From: Brachionus koreanus
Taxonomy: Eukaryota; Rotifera; Eurotatoria; Ploima; Brachionidae
Reading direction: 5' to 3'
Assembly (NCBI GenBank): GCA_016987375.1
Contig: PJRA01000493.1
Location: forward strand, 1,091,578 to 1,155,577
Length of the DNA stretch: 64,000 nucleotides
Each line of letters starts with the position of its first letter. Position 1 is the first letter of the stretch. Below are positions 10,955 through 22,676 of this stretch, piece after piece. The translations under genes were made by a program, and so were the position numbers. The notes below the pieces were generated by a model. The model saw nothing but the letters and a program-made list of their open reading frames with translations, was not told the origin of the DNA and did not search any database.

Positions 10955-11998
10955 CTACTTATTTGATTATTTTTTTTTATTAATCAAAATCATTCATTTC
11001 TTCATGTACTTTAAAAAATAAGGAGATTTTTGTTCAAGTTCAAGATTTTAAAATTTAATGTTTTGATTAAAAAAATGCCTAATTGTGAAAAATAAAAATA
11101 TTAATTAATGCTTTTTTTAGATCAGCCATCTTAATTTAATCCAGTGCCTTTAAAATAATGCTTGATATTTTTAATTCTATTTTTTAACTACTTTAATTTA
11201 GACTGAGAAAATCTTGATCTAATTGAAATAAAATGAATAATTGATTTAAAATTTATGAAGAAATGACATTTTGGATTGTGAATTATTAGTCTAAATTTTT
11301 ATCATAATAATTCTTAAATCTTGATGATACAGATTCGTTAAAGAAATAAAAGCATCAAAAAAGATCTTCAAAATGGTGCTGCCTCTCAAAATAGTTAGAA
11401 AATTATAAATATATACAATACAATAATTCAAGTGAATTACTTAAAAATATCATGTTTGAAATTAAAACCAGAGAGTTTGATCAAATTTTTTTATCTTTAT
11501 AATTAATTTTATTTTAAAACATTAAGAACCAGTTTTATAAATTTTTTGGTTTGTTTTTTTATGTCTTTTTATCGAGAGTTTAATTAAATTTTTTTCGTCT
11601 TTAATTAAAAAGAGTTGCAAATATTTTTCAAAAAAATAAAACAGATAGATCTTAAATCAAATTAATTTTTATATACAGCCATTTATTTGCTATCGATTTT
11701 AATCATCTATTTTAAAATAATAATTTTTCTAAGAATTTATTTTATTATGTAATTTAGACTTCAACCTAAATTTCTCAAATTTTTTCCATATTTTGCTCTC
11801 ATTAAAAATTTTATTCATCTAAAATAATAATAATAATAATAGTACATATTCTACGGTCAAGTTTAGTTTAACTAAACTGATAGAAGCAGGAAAACTAACG
11901 TAGTCCCGCTTAAGTAGACTTTTCATTTTTTTTGCTTCTACCGGTATTGTCCAGTCTGTTTTTGAACTATTTGAACTTAAGATGGAGATTTCATAATA
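10955..11998. other. intergenic AT-rich stretch
   Basis: Nothing firm. An ATG directly preceded by a splice-acceptor AG on the minus strand (11129) opens only 16 codons without a usable GT donor. A short (taa)n run occurs near 11825-11840. Confidence 0.5.
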
Positions 11999-12407
11999 CA
12001 GTCAATCCTCGATATAACGACAAAGTTGGGCGGAAAATTTTATATTCGTTCTATCGAAAATCCCATACAAAAGCTTTGAATAAATTTTAAGATTTATTAT
12101 TTTGAATTTTTATTAAAATAAATGAAAAAGGTGAAAAAATTTATAAAAAAATAAAATAAGAAAAATTAATCCTTTTTAACATACGAAGTAATAGTTGTTT
12201 GTTTATTACAGCTTTTTTCAATTACCAAATTTTCAATATTAAACAAAAAGTTAACGATATTTGATGAATCATATACTTGTTTATTTAAAAAAAAAATCTT
12301 TTAAATCGTTAATTCGTTCGATTGCTTCTTTTGAACTAATGATTGACTTTTTCGGTTGAGTTAACTCTTCAATTTCACTTTTTCTCAATAAAAAACCCTT
12401 TTCTAAA
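11999..12407 (-). mobile_element. Tigger/pogo-type DNA transposon, 3' part with transposase C-terminus
   Basis: The plus strand begins, right after a TA dinucleotide, with cagtcaatcctcgatataac, the CAGT-type terminus of Tigger elements. The next 180 bp are the reverse complement of the end of the element at 46387-47117. On the minus strand from about 12407, two frames joined by a frameshift encode the end of a pogo-family transposase: EAIERINDLKDFF, then DSSNIVNFL, and QTTITSYVKK before a stop. The 5' part of the element is missing. Confidence 0.75.
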
Positions 12408-12439
12408 ATAAAAGATTATATTTTTTAATTTAAAAAAAA

Positions 12440-13800
12440 GAAAATCATTAGGTGTTTTTAAATCAAAATAAAAATAGTAACGCAAAAATAGCGTTTTAAA
12501 AAAGTTTGGATATTTTTGATTTTAGGATATTTTTACTTTTAAAATCCTAAGTTATATTATATATTAAAATAAACAGAATTGAATGCTCTTCAGAATGATA
12601 TGTCTAACTTTTTGTTTATTCAATCCTTAAAAAATTTTAAATGAAAATTTTGAAATTTCAGTATTCTTAAGCCATTATTGAAAGAAAAGCCTATCAGTAA
12701 CTCGTTAAATAAACAAAGTTGAATAGTGGTAATAAGAGCCTTCGAAAGAAGAAGAGGTCAAGCAGACCAGACATTCTCGATCAGAATGTACGCCTGTTGA
12801 GACTATTTATATTATTTTTTTGACAAGTAAATTTCGTCAAGGTAATTTTCGAAAACTTAATTTTGACAAAAAAAAATAAAACTTGACAAATTAATTTAAT
12901 TTTTTATACTTTTTTTTTATTATTCTTTTATTTTATAATGGATGATTTAGTAAATTCAATTAGCAAGGTAGCATTGATAGCTTTAAACTAAAGAAATCTA
13001 ACAAAGAAAATTTATTTATTCAACTAATTTTGTGGCCGGGTAAATAAAATAAAGCCTGGTTACAATATTTTGGAAGAACATATCTCTAGTTGTTGATCAA
13101 TATTTAACTAATTTATCTTGTTTAATTAAATATCATTATTTTTTTTTAATTGAAAGAATTTTTCAATCAATTTCAATATATATTTCTTCATTTATTACAT
13201 AAAAAATCCTCTAGGTGAAGGGTTTTTCATACGAGCCAATCCTTGTGATAAGAAGTGGTTGTACCATCTCAACCAGCCGTGAAAAGAGAAAGTACCCTCT
13301 GATAATGATAAAGTTATGTTGAATGGTTGGTATAATATCCAAAGGCTATAAATGCAGAAATTTATTCTGAAAAATTGGAATGAATGTATGCTTCACTTCA
13401 GGAAAATATTCTTCTTTGGTCAACTAAAAGCTTGGTTTGTTTCTTAAAGAAAACACAGCTAAATGAAAAATGAAAAAAATAGAAGAGCTGGAAGGGATCG
13501 AACTTCGTTTTTATTCAGCAAATAGCCCAGATATTTATCCTTCTGATTATCATCTTTTTAGACGACAGCATTTTACTAATTGAGACCAAATTGAAGAAAG
13601 GTATCGTGAGTTTTTTGGCTGAAAAAGCCGTGAATGATACAAGAGAAAAATCGAAATATTTGATGATAGATGACTAAAGACTTAAGAGCATAATGGACTA
13701 TATTTTGAACATTAGCTAACTTTGGCTTTTTTATTGAAAACTTAAAAAAAGTTTAAAAAAAATCCAAAAATTTTTTGATTCATCCTAATAACCTAAATAA
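12440..13800 (+). pseudogene. degenerate mariner element
   Basis: Scattered plus-strand pieces match mariner transposase order: a CDKKWLYHLNQP-type segment (about 13230-13280), then SANSPDIYPSDYHLFRR (about 13520-13570), the DxxPSDYHLF block after the third catalytic residue. Frameshifts and stops separate them. The element shares upstream sequence (gaatgatatgtctaacttt) and its terminal region with copies near 50.6-51.3 kb and 57.1-57.9 kb, so the three are one family. Confidence 0.65.
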
Positions 13801-14736
13801 TTTAAAAAACGACAATGATTTTTCTATTCAGTACTTATTCAGTATATTTTGTTCATTAAATTAAATAAATTTAATAAACGTTAAATAATTTAATAGCTTT
13901 GGCAGTAATTAGATAAAAATTTCAGAAAATAATCCACTTCTATCAGTAAACTTAACAAAAGTGATAAGTGTAACAAACAGTTTTTTTGGGTTGAGTGAAA
14001 GATATGTCAGGACAGGACTGTGTAATTCTGCTACATATCGTTAGATTGGTGGGAGAATATATAGCAAGCTTCGAAATAAGATATGTCGAAAACCCAATGC
14101 TATGTTGTCCTAACAAAACAAAGTTTCGCTGTTTGCTAAATGGTTCTTCCAAAAGTCTAAGCCAAAAGATAAAAAAAAAATGAAATAAGTTCTCAATCAT
14201 AATTTTTTAGCGTAATGCGCCTGAATATATATATTTCTGGGCCTACGCGTGTTTGTGAAACAATTAAACAATATAATGTTCTAAAGACTTTTGAATAAAG
14301 CAGGCCAAGCCCACCAACAAAACACAATATAAACTAAATAAGTTTATAAAAAAAAAATAAAGCTTTAATCATGTGATGCTCAATCATCACACCCAACTCT
14401 AATGTAAAATTGCTACCTTGCTATTTCTTATTTTTTGCTTGAATAATCAGATATAAAAAACATATGTATCCTGTAACTCTCTATTTCATTACATCTATTT
14501 CATCATTACATCTATTCATTACATTTATTTCTCTGTTTCATTCATCTATTTATAAAAACTTCTGACTTTAATGGGATTTAGATTTAAATCATAATCAACT
14601 TTCCATTATTAACAGCATTTCATAAAAGCTAAAACTGTTTTTTAAAATTTTTTAATAATTTCGCTTTCGATTTCATGTCATTTAAAATTTATTTTTACTT
14701 TTTTAAAATAAGTGCTAAATATTGAATAACATGTCA
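13801..14736. other. intergenic stretch without a supported gene
   Basis: Two overlapping open frames on opposite strands (about 13952-14200) are short and have no family signature that I trust. A stretch near 14240-14330 has weak inverted similarity (ggcctacgcg and aggccaagcccacc). Tandem pyrimidine-rich tttcattacatctat runs occur near 14480-14550. Confidence 0.45.
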
Positions 14737-14950
14737 TTAAAATAGAACGCTAGAACGTCCGAAGGGTTTTCTAGACCCCTTTTTGAAAAATTGAAACTTG
14801 GATTTTATCACATATGAATAAAATTTTAAAAAATGGCTTTTATTAGCTAAAAATCTTGATTTTAATTTTTTAGAAAATGAATAAATTTACCGATAAAGTG
14901 TTAAGTTTCTCTTAATTTTTATGAGAAATCAGCCGGGTTTTCGGCAAAAT
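14737..14950. repeat. TTAA-flanked MITE, family B, degenerate copy 1
   Basis: It begins after TTAA with a worn version of the family start (gaacgctagaacgtccgaag, then a ttctagacccct block) and ends with agccgggttttcgg. The order of internal blocks matches the copies at 53764-53970 and 55450-55672. Non-coding. Confidence 0.65.
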
Positions 14951-15219
14951 GAATATAATTTTACATTTTTAAATTTTCTTATTTTTAAATTTTTGTGAAA
15001 TTTTTTAGAAAACTAAAAAAAAACTCTCTCAAATTATTTAGCAAACCAAAAAAGTTAAAAATTTTCTGAAATATAGCACAAAAAATCTAAAAATATGAAA
15101 ATGTAAAAATGTAAAATTATTTTTATTTTGTCGAAAACCCAGCTGATTTCTCATTAAAATTTCATAACAAGGCATGTCATGTCAATAAATTCTGATTATT
15201 ACGTGAATTAAAATTCAAA

Positions 15220-15270
15220 CAATTAAAAATTTTAAAACAAACTGTTTTGTTGTTTTAAAATTTTTAATTG
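15220..15270. repeat. perfect 21-bp inverted repeat with 9-bp loop
   Basis: Arms 15220-15240 and 15250-15270 are exact reverse complements, built almost only of A and T apart from one C/G near each arm end. It can form a hairpin. No flanking repeat ends were seen, so its origin is unknown. Confidence 0.6.
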
Positions 15271-15297
15271 CTTATTGTGTATTGTCAAATTCTTTAA

Positions 15298-15420
15298 GAA
15301 GAGGATCAATATGATGAATATCAAACCCTTGGGTGGTGTAAAATGCAACCAGTTTTTCTTTCTAGCCAAACTGTTACAAACAAAAAACTAAGGCTTTTAT
15401 TCAATCTAATAATTAAATGA
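15298..15420 (+). other. coding-like stretch, product unknown
   Basis: Following an acceptor-like ttctttaag, the plus strand has a 40-codon frame (DQYDEYQTLGWCKMQPVFL near the start) running to TGA at 15420 with balanced codon use. No start codon or partner exon was found. It may be a terminal exon or a piece of a decayed element. Confidence 0.25.
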
Positions 15421-15767
15421 AAATTGAAGCTTTCATTTTTAAATAAATGAATTGTGCATAAAAATCCTCACTGAAATAACCAAATACTCTCAACTATTTT
15501 AAAGAAAAAATTAAAGATTCTAAAATTTTTTCATTTTGTATTTTTTTTTCAATTTTTTTAATAAAAAAAACAAAATGTTTTTACTTGTATAATAATTCTA
15601 ATATTGATGCAAAATTCAAAGATGGTTTTTACAAAGGATTGGTCAAATTTTTAATTTAAAAAAACTGAATTGTGAAATTATTTCTCAATCGGCTTTGAAT
15701 CTTTCTATATTTAGAATGTGATGGATATAAGTAAAACTAGTAAAGGATTATTATTATAAATTTTAAA

Positions 15768-16316
15768 ATGGAAACATCTACTAAAAAACAAGACATACGC
15801 AAATTGAAAGGTATAAAAAAGAGGCGTAAACCTCGTGCCAAAGCTGGCCTAATATCAACCACAGCATATTTGGTTGATAAATATGTGAACAAATTAGATG
15901 AAAATTGTGATGAAACAAAAAGCCAAGATAATCATTTGGATGCTTCTTTGGATATTTTAAAACATAAAGTAGATAAGACTGATGGGACTTATGACATTGG
16001 AAAATCTGTGTCTGCTTCAGTGAATTTAGCTGAATTAAATGCAGGAAATGAGGATATTGGTATGAAGACATCGATTTTGTCTGCAAAAGCTCATGCTGAA
16101 TATGGTCTTAATAATTCAGTTGGTGTAAATGCTTCTTTAGTAAGAGCTGAAGGACACTTTGGGCCAGTTACAATTGGCACCGGACTAAATTTAGATTGTT
16201 CAGCATCGCTTGGTATTAACGGATTTGAAGCTTCGCTGTTAGGAACCGGAGTATCTATTGGACCAAAAATTTCTATCAAAACTCCGGTAGCTGATTTAAA
16301 AGTCAATTTATTTTAG
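15768..16316 (+). CDS. 182-residue alanine/glycine-rich repeat protein, function unknown
   Basis: Single exon starting with a very basic N-terminus (KLKGIKKRRKPRAKAG) and then a run of short beta-like segments: SVSASVNLAE, ILSAKAHAEYG, VGVNASLVRAEGHFGPV and TGLNLDCSASLGINGFEASL, ending LGTGVSIGPKISIKT. The pattern of Ala/Ser/Gly segments ending in a G-x-E-A-x-x-L-G-T-G block resembles uncharacterised proteins I remember from several invertebrates and fish, but I cannot name a domain. No signal peptide or membrane segment is visible; the basic start could be a nuclear or nucleic-acid-binding tail. An AATAAA-type signal follows within about 60 bp. It lies 555 bp upstream of CCT8 on the same strand. 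Confidence 0.75.
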   Translation: METSTKKQDIRKLKGIKKRRKPRAKAGLISTTAYLVDKYVNKLDENCDETKSQDNHLDASLDILKHKVDKTDGTYDIGKSVSASVNLAELNAGNEDIGMKTSILSAKAHAEYGLNNSVGVNASLVRAEGHFGPVTIGTGLNLDCSASLGINGFEASLLGTGVSIGPKISIKTPVADLKVNLF

Positions 16317-16871
16317 ACATAAAAAAAAAGCTAATTTATTTACTATTTATTATTGTAAATTATTTAAAAATAAAAAATAAAATAAAATTCAAATTTTTAA
16401 ATTTTATATTCTTTAAATTTTCTAATCATTTAATCATCTAAGCTGAATGTAAACTTAAGCATGCATTTTTTCTTTAATTTTATTTAAATTTTAGATGAAA
16501 TTTTTGCAATTGCTGTGTTTCTCGGTTAATGATAAGTTTCATTTGCAACCAATTTCAAAATTCAAACAAGTCTTTTCATATTCTAACACTTATTAAGACT
16601 GTTTTATTGCTACAAATAAATCTAGTTCAGTTGCAGTATCGTTAGTAACATTAAAATTTACAATTTCAATTATTCACGTGTATTTCAAAAAGATTTTGAG
16701 AGTAAATTTTGTTGAACAGTTGAATTTGAATTAAGAAAAAAAATTTCTTCTGGAAAATAATTTCTAAAATATTTTGGCTGACCTTAAAAAATTTTTCTAT
16801 TTATTTTTTTTGTTCAATTTTTATATTCGACTAGATTTCAATACTCAAGAAATTTAAATTTTTATTCTAAA
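16317..16871. other. spacer between the small gene and CCT8
   Basis: Contains the 3' end of the upstream gene and the CCT8 promoter. A plus-strand ATG at 16495, directly preceded by an acceptor-like tttag, opens only 33 codons. The minus strand has a similarly short frame around 16600-16690. Neither has a recognisable product. Confidence 0.5.
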
Positions 16872-18908
16872 ATGGCCTTACACGTACCAAAAGCCCCAGG
16901 ATTCCAATCCATGTTGAAAGACGGAGCCAGAGTATTTTATTAAACGATCAATTTTTCAATTTTTAAAAAAAATTCTTTTTCAATCAATTAAAAGTTTTAT
17001 TCTGGTGTTGATGAAGTAGCTCTTAAGAACATTGAAGCTTGTAGAGAGCTAGCCGATACGACAAAATCAGCTTATGGCCCTAATGGAATGAATAAGATGG
17101 TAATTAATCACATAGAAAAGCTTTTTGTGACCAACGATGCAGCGACAATGATGCGAGAAGTCGAGGTTCAGCATCCAGCTGCCAAGCTGGTCCTCATGGC
17201 CTCTGATATGCAAGAAAAAGAGGTGGGAGATGGAACAAATTTTGTATTGATTTTCGCTGGACAGCTTTTACAAAATGCAGCTGAATTATTAAGCATGGTA
17301 TTTGGGATAAAATTAAATTTTTTAAATGAAATTAAAATTTTGTTTAAAGGGCTTATCTCCAGTTGAGATTATTGACGGATATAATCTAGCTTTAGCAAGA
17401 GCCCAAGAAATTTTACCTAGTAAAATTTAAAATTAAAAAAAAAAAAATTTTTTTAACAAATTTTTTTAAAAAAGAGCTTGTTTGTGCCGAAGTAAAGGAT
17501 TTGCACAATCGAGACTTGGTAAAAAAAGCATTGAAAAGTTGTTTCTCAAGCAAACAATTGGGAAATGAAGAATTTTTGTCCGAATTGGTCGGTGATGCTT
17601 GCAGTAATTAAATTTTTTTTTTTTTAAATTTTGAAAAATTCTAAAATGTCTCTTTTTCCTAGTGAGAACTTTAAAAGATAATCAAACATTCAATGTTGAC
17701 AATGTTCGTGTATGCAAAATATTGGGCTCTGGAATTCAAAGCTCTGCAGTAATGCAAGGTATGGTTTTGAAGAGAGAAGTAGAAGGAACAGTTTGGAAGG
17801 TCCAAAAGCCAAAAATTGCTTTGTTCAGCTGTCCCATTGACATATCGTCCACAGAAACAAAAGGAACTGTTTTGATTAAGAATGCTGAAGAACTGAAGAG
17901 CTTCAGTCGCGGCGAAGAAGATCTTTTAGAGAAACAAGTCAAAGCTATTTGTGATTCGGGCGTCAAAGTAGTAGTTTGTGGCGGCAAAATAGGTGAAATG
18001 GCTTTACATTTCTTGAACAAATACGAAATAATGGGAGTCAGAGTTTTGTCCAAATTCGACTTGAGACGAGTAGCTAAAACAGTCAATGGAACAGTATTGG
18101 CAAAAATTGTTCCGCCCAGCCCCGAAGAAATGGGATACTGTGATAGTGTGTACATTGATGAAGTCGGCGATGTGCCAGTCATTTTGTTTAAGCAAGACAA
18201 AGAAGAGGGGGCCATTTCTACTGTAGTTGTGCGTGGATCTACTGACAACATTATGGATGATATTGAAAGATCAATAGACGATGGTGTAAATAATTTCAAG
18301 GGATTAACAAAGGTTTTAACAAATTTAAAACCCAAATAAAAAAATTAATAATAAATTTAAAATTTAAAAGGAGGGAAGACTGTTGCCAGGCGCCGGAGCC
18401 ACTGAAATGGAACTAGCCAAACAATTGTCTTCAATTTCAGAAGTAAACAGCATTTTTTTTAATTTTAAGAAGATAAAAAAATTGACGCTTCATTCTAGAC
18501 TTATCCAGGATTGGAGCAGTATGCCATTAAAAAATTTGCCGAGGCTTTTGAAGTCATACCAAAAACATTGGCTGAAAATTCAGGAAGAAAAGTAAGACAC
18601 AGAATTTAATATGGAAAAATTTTTTGAAAAATTGAAAAAAATTTTCAAAGAGTACTGAAATTTTGTCTCAATTGTATGCAGCTCATCAAGAAGGAAAAAT
18701 AAATTTCGGTTTTAACATTGAGGAAACTAGTGACATAATCGATGTGAACGAAAAAGGAATATACGATTTGTATCTAACAAAATATTGGGGAATAACATAT
18801 GCAACTAAGGCTGCAGTATCGGTTTTATATGTTGATAAAATTATAATGGCTAAACCAGCTGGCGGACCAAAACCAAAAGAAAACAAAGACTGGGACAATG
18901 ACGATTAA
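16872..18908 (+). CDS. CCT8: T-complex protein 1 subunit theta (CCT8), eight exons
   Basis: Exons 16872-16931, 16995-17297, 17350-17419, 17475-17603, 17663-18312, 18371-18442, 18499-18591 and 18651-18908 join in frame to 544 residues (human 548). It starts [11 protein letters not shown] as in vertebrates and carries [32 protein letters not shown] (nucleotide-binding GDGT), [41 protein letters not shown] and [10 protein letters not shown] at the C-terminus. CCT8 is one of eight subunits of the cytosolic TRiC/CCT ring chaperonin that folds actin, tubulin and WD-repeat proteins with ATP. Introns are 51-63 bp. GAG occurs where most family members have GGG in the PGGGATE loop (PGAGATE here), a conservative change. 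Confidence 0.97.
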
Positions 18909-19555
18909 AGTGAACACACATTATTCAAAACCTAAAAGTGCAACATTAAAAAAAAAGAAGCTTTTTAAAAATATTTAAAGAACATTAAATTTTTTTTTTC
19001 GAACCGATTTATTAAGATTTTAAATAAAATTTAATTTATATGGATTAAAAAAAATTAATAAAATTAAAAAAATAGATCAAATCAATAATATTTAAAATGT
19101 GTTTTTATGTTTTACAAACTGACAAACTTTATATGACATGATACAAAAAAATTCACTATTAAGCTAATTTTTCTACCTTTTATAAAATGCCTTTTTTGAA
19201 GCAATTGATATTTATGTTTTCAATCATAAAGGTCCTAATCAAAGTCGACTGATTAACACTTAATTTATTTAATATTTAGATTTGAGATTTTTTGAAAAAA
19301 TAAGTTAACAATTAATTTTTTTTTGAAAATAAAAAAACATTGTATCAAATTTTTTTAATTTTTCCACAAAGTCAATTAAGATCAATTTGATGCTTTTGTA
19401 AATTAAAAGCTTGGGTTTGCTCTCAACACCTGTGCATTCTGATCGAGAATCGTTTTCTTTAGAGGAAGAAAGGAAAAATAATCCATTATTTATTGAAAGA
19501 AAAAAATTTTGAAAAATTTAACTTATCATTTAAACAAAAAACAGTAAAGTACGGT
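18909..19555. other. intergenic stretch with one orphan exon candidate
   Basis: Mostly AT-rich. On the minus strand a strong acceptor (cctttcttcctctaaag) at about 19466 leads into two open frames; one gives TILDQNAQVLRANPSF and a stop at about 19412, the other stays open longer. No partner exon was found, so no gene is called. Confidence 0.35.
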
Positions 19556-19612
19556 TATAACGAAACGTTTTTTGATTCCCACTGTGACTTCGTTATAACC
19601 GTACTTCGTTAC
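19556..19612. repeat. paired transposon termini forming a hairpin (Tigger-like)
   Basis: agtacggttataacgaa and its exact 17-bp reverse complement face each other across about 18 bp. The CAGT start and the ataacgaa core resemble the termini of pogo/Tigger elements in this window (cagtcaatcctcgatataac). This could be two ends left after loss of the interior. Confidence 0.5.
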
Positions 19613-19719
19613 ATCCGAATAAGACAAAAAATTTTTTTTTTAAAGTTTTTATTCTATTAAAACGTATTAAAAAAAGAACTAATAATGATAAATATCAAAA
19701 AAATTATATTCTCATTTTT

Positions 19720-19968
19720 TTAACACTCAAAAACCGGAGGGGTCTTTTGAACCCCTTTTGTAACTTCCTTTATTTGTTTTTTATTCAATAAATTTAATCA
19801 TTTTTTTATAATTTTTTTTTCAATCANNNNNNNNNNNNNNNNNNNNNNNNNNNNNNNNNNNNNNNNNNNNNNNNNNTTCTATAAAATAATTTTATTTTCA
19901 TTGAAAAAAAGTCCTAAAAAAGATTTAAATAAAAGGGTCAACAAAGTCATCCGGTTTTTGAGTGTTAA
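19720..19968. repeat. TTAA-flanked piggyBac-like MITE, family A copy 1 (contains assembly gap)
   Basis: Bounded by TTAA on both sides, starting CACTCAAAAACCGG and ending CCGGTTTTTGAGTG. A second internal inverted block, ggggtcttttgaacccc, lies next to the left terminus. TTAA duplication with short inverted termini is the piggyBac signature. Positions 19827-19876 are N, so true length is unknown. The copy at 56122-56751 is in the opposite orientation. Confidence 0.75.
19827..19876. other. assembly gap (50 N) inside family A MITE
   Basis: A run of N interrupts the MITE. Inverted repeats commonly break assemblies. Confidence 0.98.
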
Positions 19969-20425
19969 GTAATCGGAGATGATTTTTTGTTTAACCGTTA
20001 GACCGTAGATTTCATTCTCAATTGAACCTAAGCTAACAATTGATGCTTTTAAAAGATGCTTCCTTATTTGAATAATCATTTTTAAAGCTTGTTGATTTGT
20101 CTAACATTTTTTTAATATAATATTTTTATTTATTAATTTGTATTCTGTACTGTAAAATAAAATGAAGTAAGTATAATTTAAAAAGGAAAATAATATGAAA
20201 ATATTAAAAAATAGATAAAATGAAATAGCAGGAGTAGCAAGATTCATATGTTTAATTATTTGATGGCTCAAGAAAAAAGAAAGAAAAACTTGGGTAGCAG
20301 TTACGCAATGGGGTCGGGTATTCGATTTTTCTTGATTGGAAACCGGTACCGATTAACAAAAAAAAATTTTAAAGCCAAAAATTACCTAAAAAAAGTATTT
20401 TACGGTCAAGGTCAAATAACTTGAG
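19969..20425. other. intergenic stretch, nothing recognised
   Basis: AT-rich sequence between the MITE and the LTR-like region. I see no supported feature. Confidence 0.5.
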
Positions 20426-20840
20426 AAATCCATAATTGAAATATTTTGGTGTAGATATTTTTGTGCAGCTAATTGGACAAGCTTTAAGAGAATTAATAGA
20501 AAATATAAAAATTTATGGTCTCCTAGAGCGCCACTAGTGTACAAGAACCCTGAACCTAAGTATACTAAAAAAAAAATACAAGAAGAACAATGTAATAAGT
20601 GTTTGAAATTTAAGCTCTGTCCGAATATCTGTTCATTGTGGTATCCTAATAGTTACACATTAAGATAATGGTAATTTAATTTTGATAACCCTTGGCATGC
20701 CACCACCTAAAAAAAGCGCTGACTAAGCAATAATGGAACTTAGTCATGAAAGATTGAAATTAAGCCAACACCAGGGGTATAAATAAACGATACTTTTTTG
20801 CTTTAGGGGATATTCAAATAAACTAATAAACAAGCTTAGT
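20426..20840 (+). mobile_element. LTR-retroelement-like debris with cysteine-containing ORF tail
   Basis: A frame without ATG stays open for about 80 codons (20426-20668), containing WCRYFCAANWTSFKRI and a C-terminal CNKC ... CPNIC ... pattern. It is followed by an LTR-like region with a TATA box (ggggtataaataaacg near 20776) and a downstream AAATAAAC. The combination of ORF end, TATA and poly(A)-like signal resembles the 3' end of an LTR element, but I see no target duplication or second LTR. Confidence 0.3.
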
Positions 20841-21366
20841 TTTTTTTTAATATTTTATATTTTAATTTGGGTCTGAAAATTTTTCAAAACATTATGACTC
20901 ACCCGCTACTTAAATGTCTTGAATAAAAAGGTTCATTTGTTCTTGATCCATTTGGCCAACATTAAACAAAAGCTCAATTATCGATGATCTGCATCATTTT
21001 AAATAAGCATTTGCATCTATTCAATATTTTTTTATCTAAATCTTGTTTAAAAAAAACTCTGTTATTTGTAATCAACAAAAACACTTTTGAATTTTTTCAG
21101 TTTAAAAAATCCCAACAAAAAAAGAACGAGAATGAAAATGAAACAAAAATGAAAAATATAATGTGAAAACTCTTATATAAAAACAATATGAATACCTGGT
21201 ACTCGAGATTAAAAATATAAATAAAATAATAGAAAACATGATGGGAAAAAAAGGGAAGAATTTAATTGCTCAATAGATATTTTATTATAAAAAAATTTAA
21301 AATTTAATTTCAGTAAAATAACTCCTCAAATTGATATAGCTTGGTAATTAAAAAATAAAAATTATT
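20841..21366. other. intergenic stretch downstream of RNF121
   Basis: Holds the RNF121 3' flank. A short minus-strand frame near 20945-20990 (GQMDQEQMNLFIQDI) looks coding-like but is too short to call. Confidence 0.4.

Positions 21367-22676
<1,310 letters not shown>

Noticed and set aside
11040..11140. AG-preceded ATG at 11129 (MADLKKA...) as first exon of the orphan exon at 10954
   Set aside because: No GT donor joins it in frame, and the only possible intron would be 33 bp with a GC donor.
13952..14200. Overlapping ORFs on both strands, minus strand with SCPDISFTQPK reminiscent of Copia RPDIS
   Set aside because: One short motif only, no neighbouring Copia blocks, and the opposite frame is equally open.
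16495..16596. AG-preceded 33-codon ORF upstream of CCT8
   Set aside because: The opposite strand is similarly open, and neither translation resembles anything or has a partner exon.
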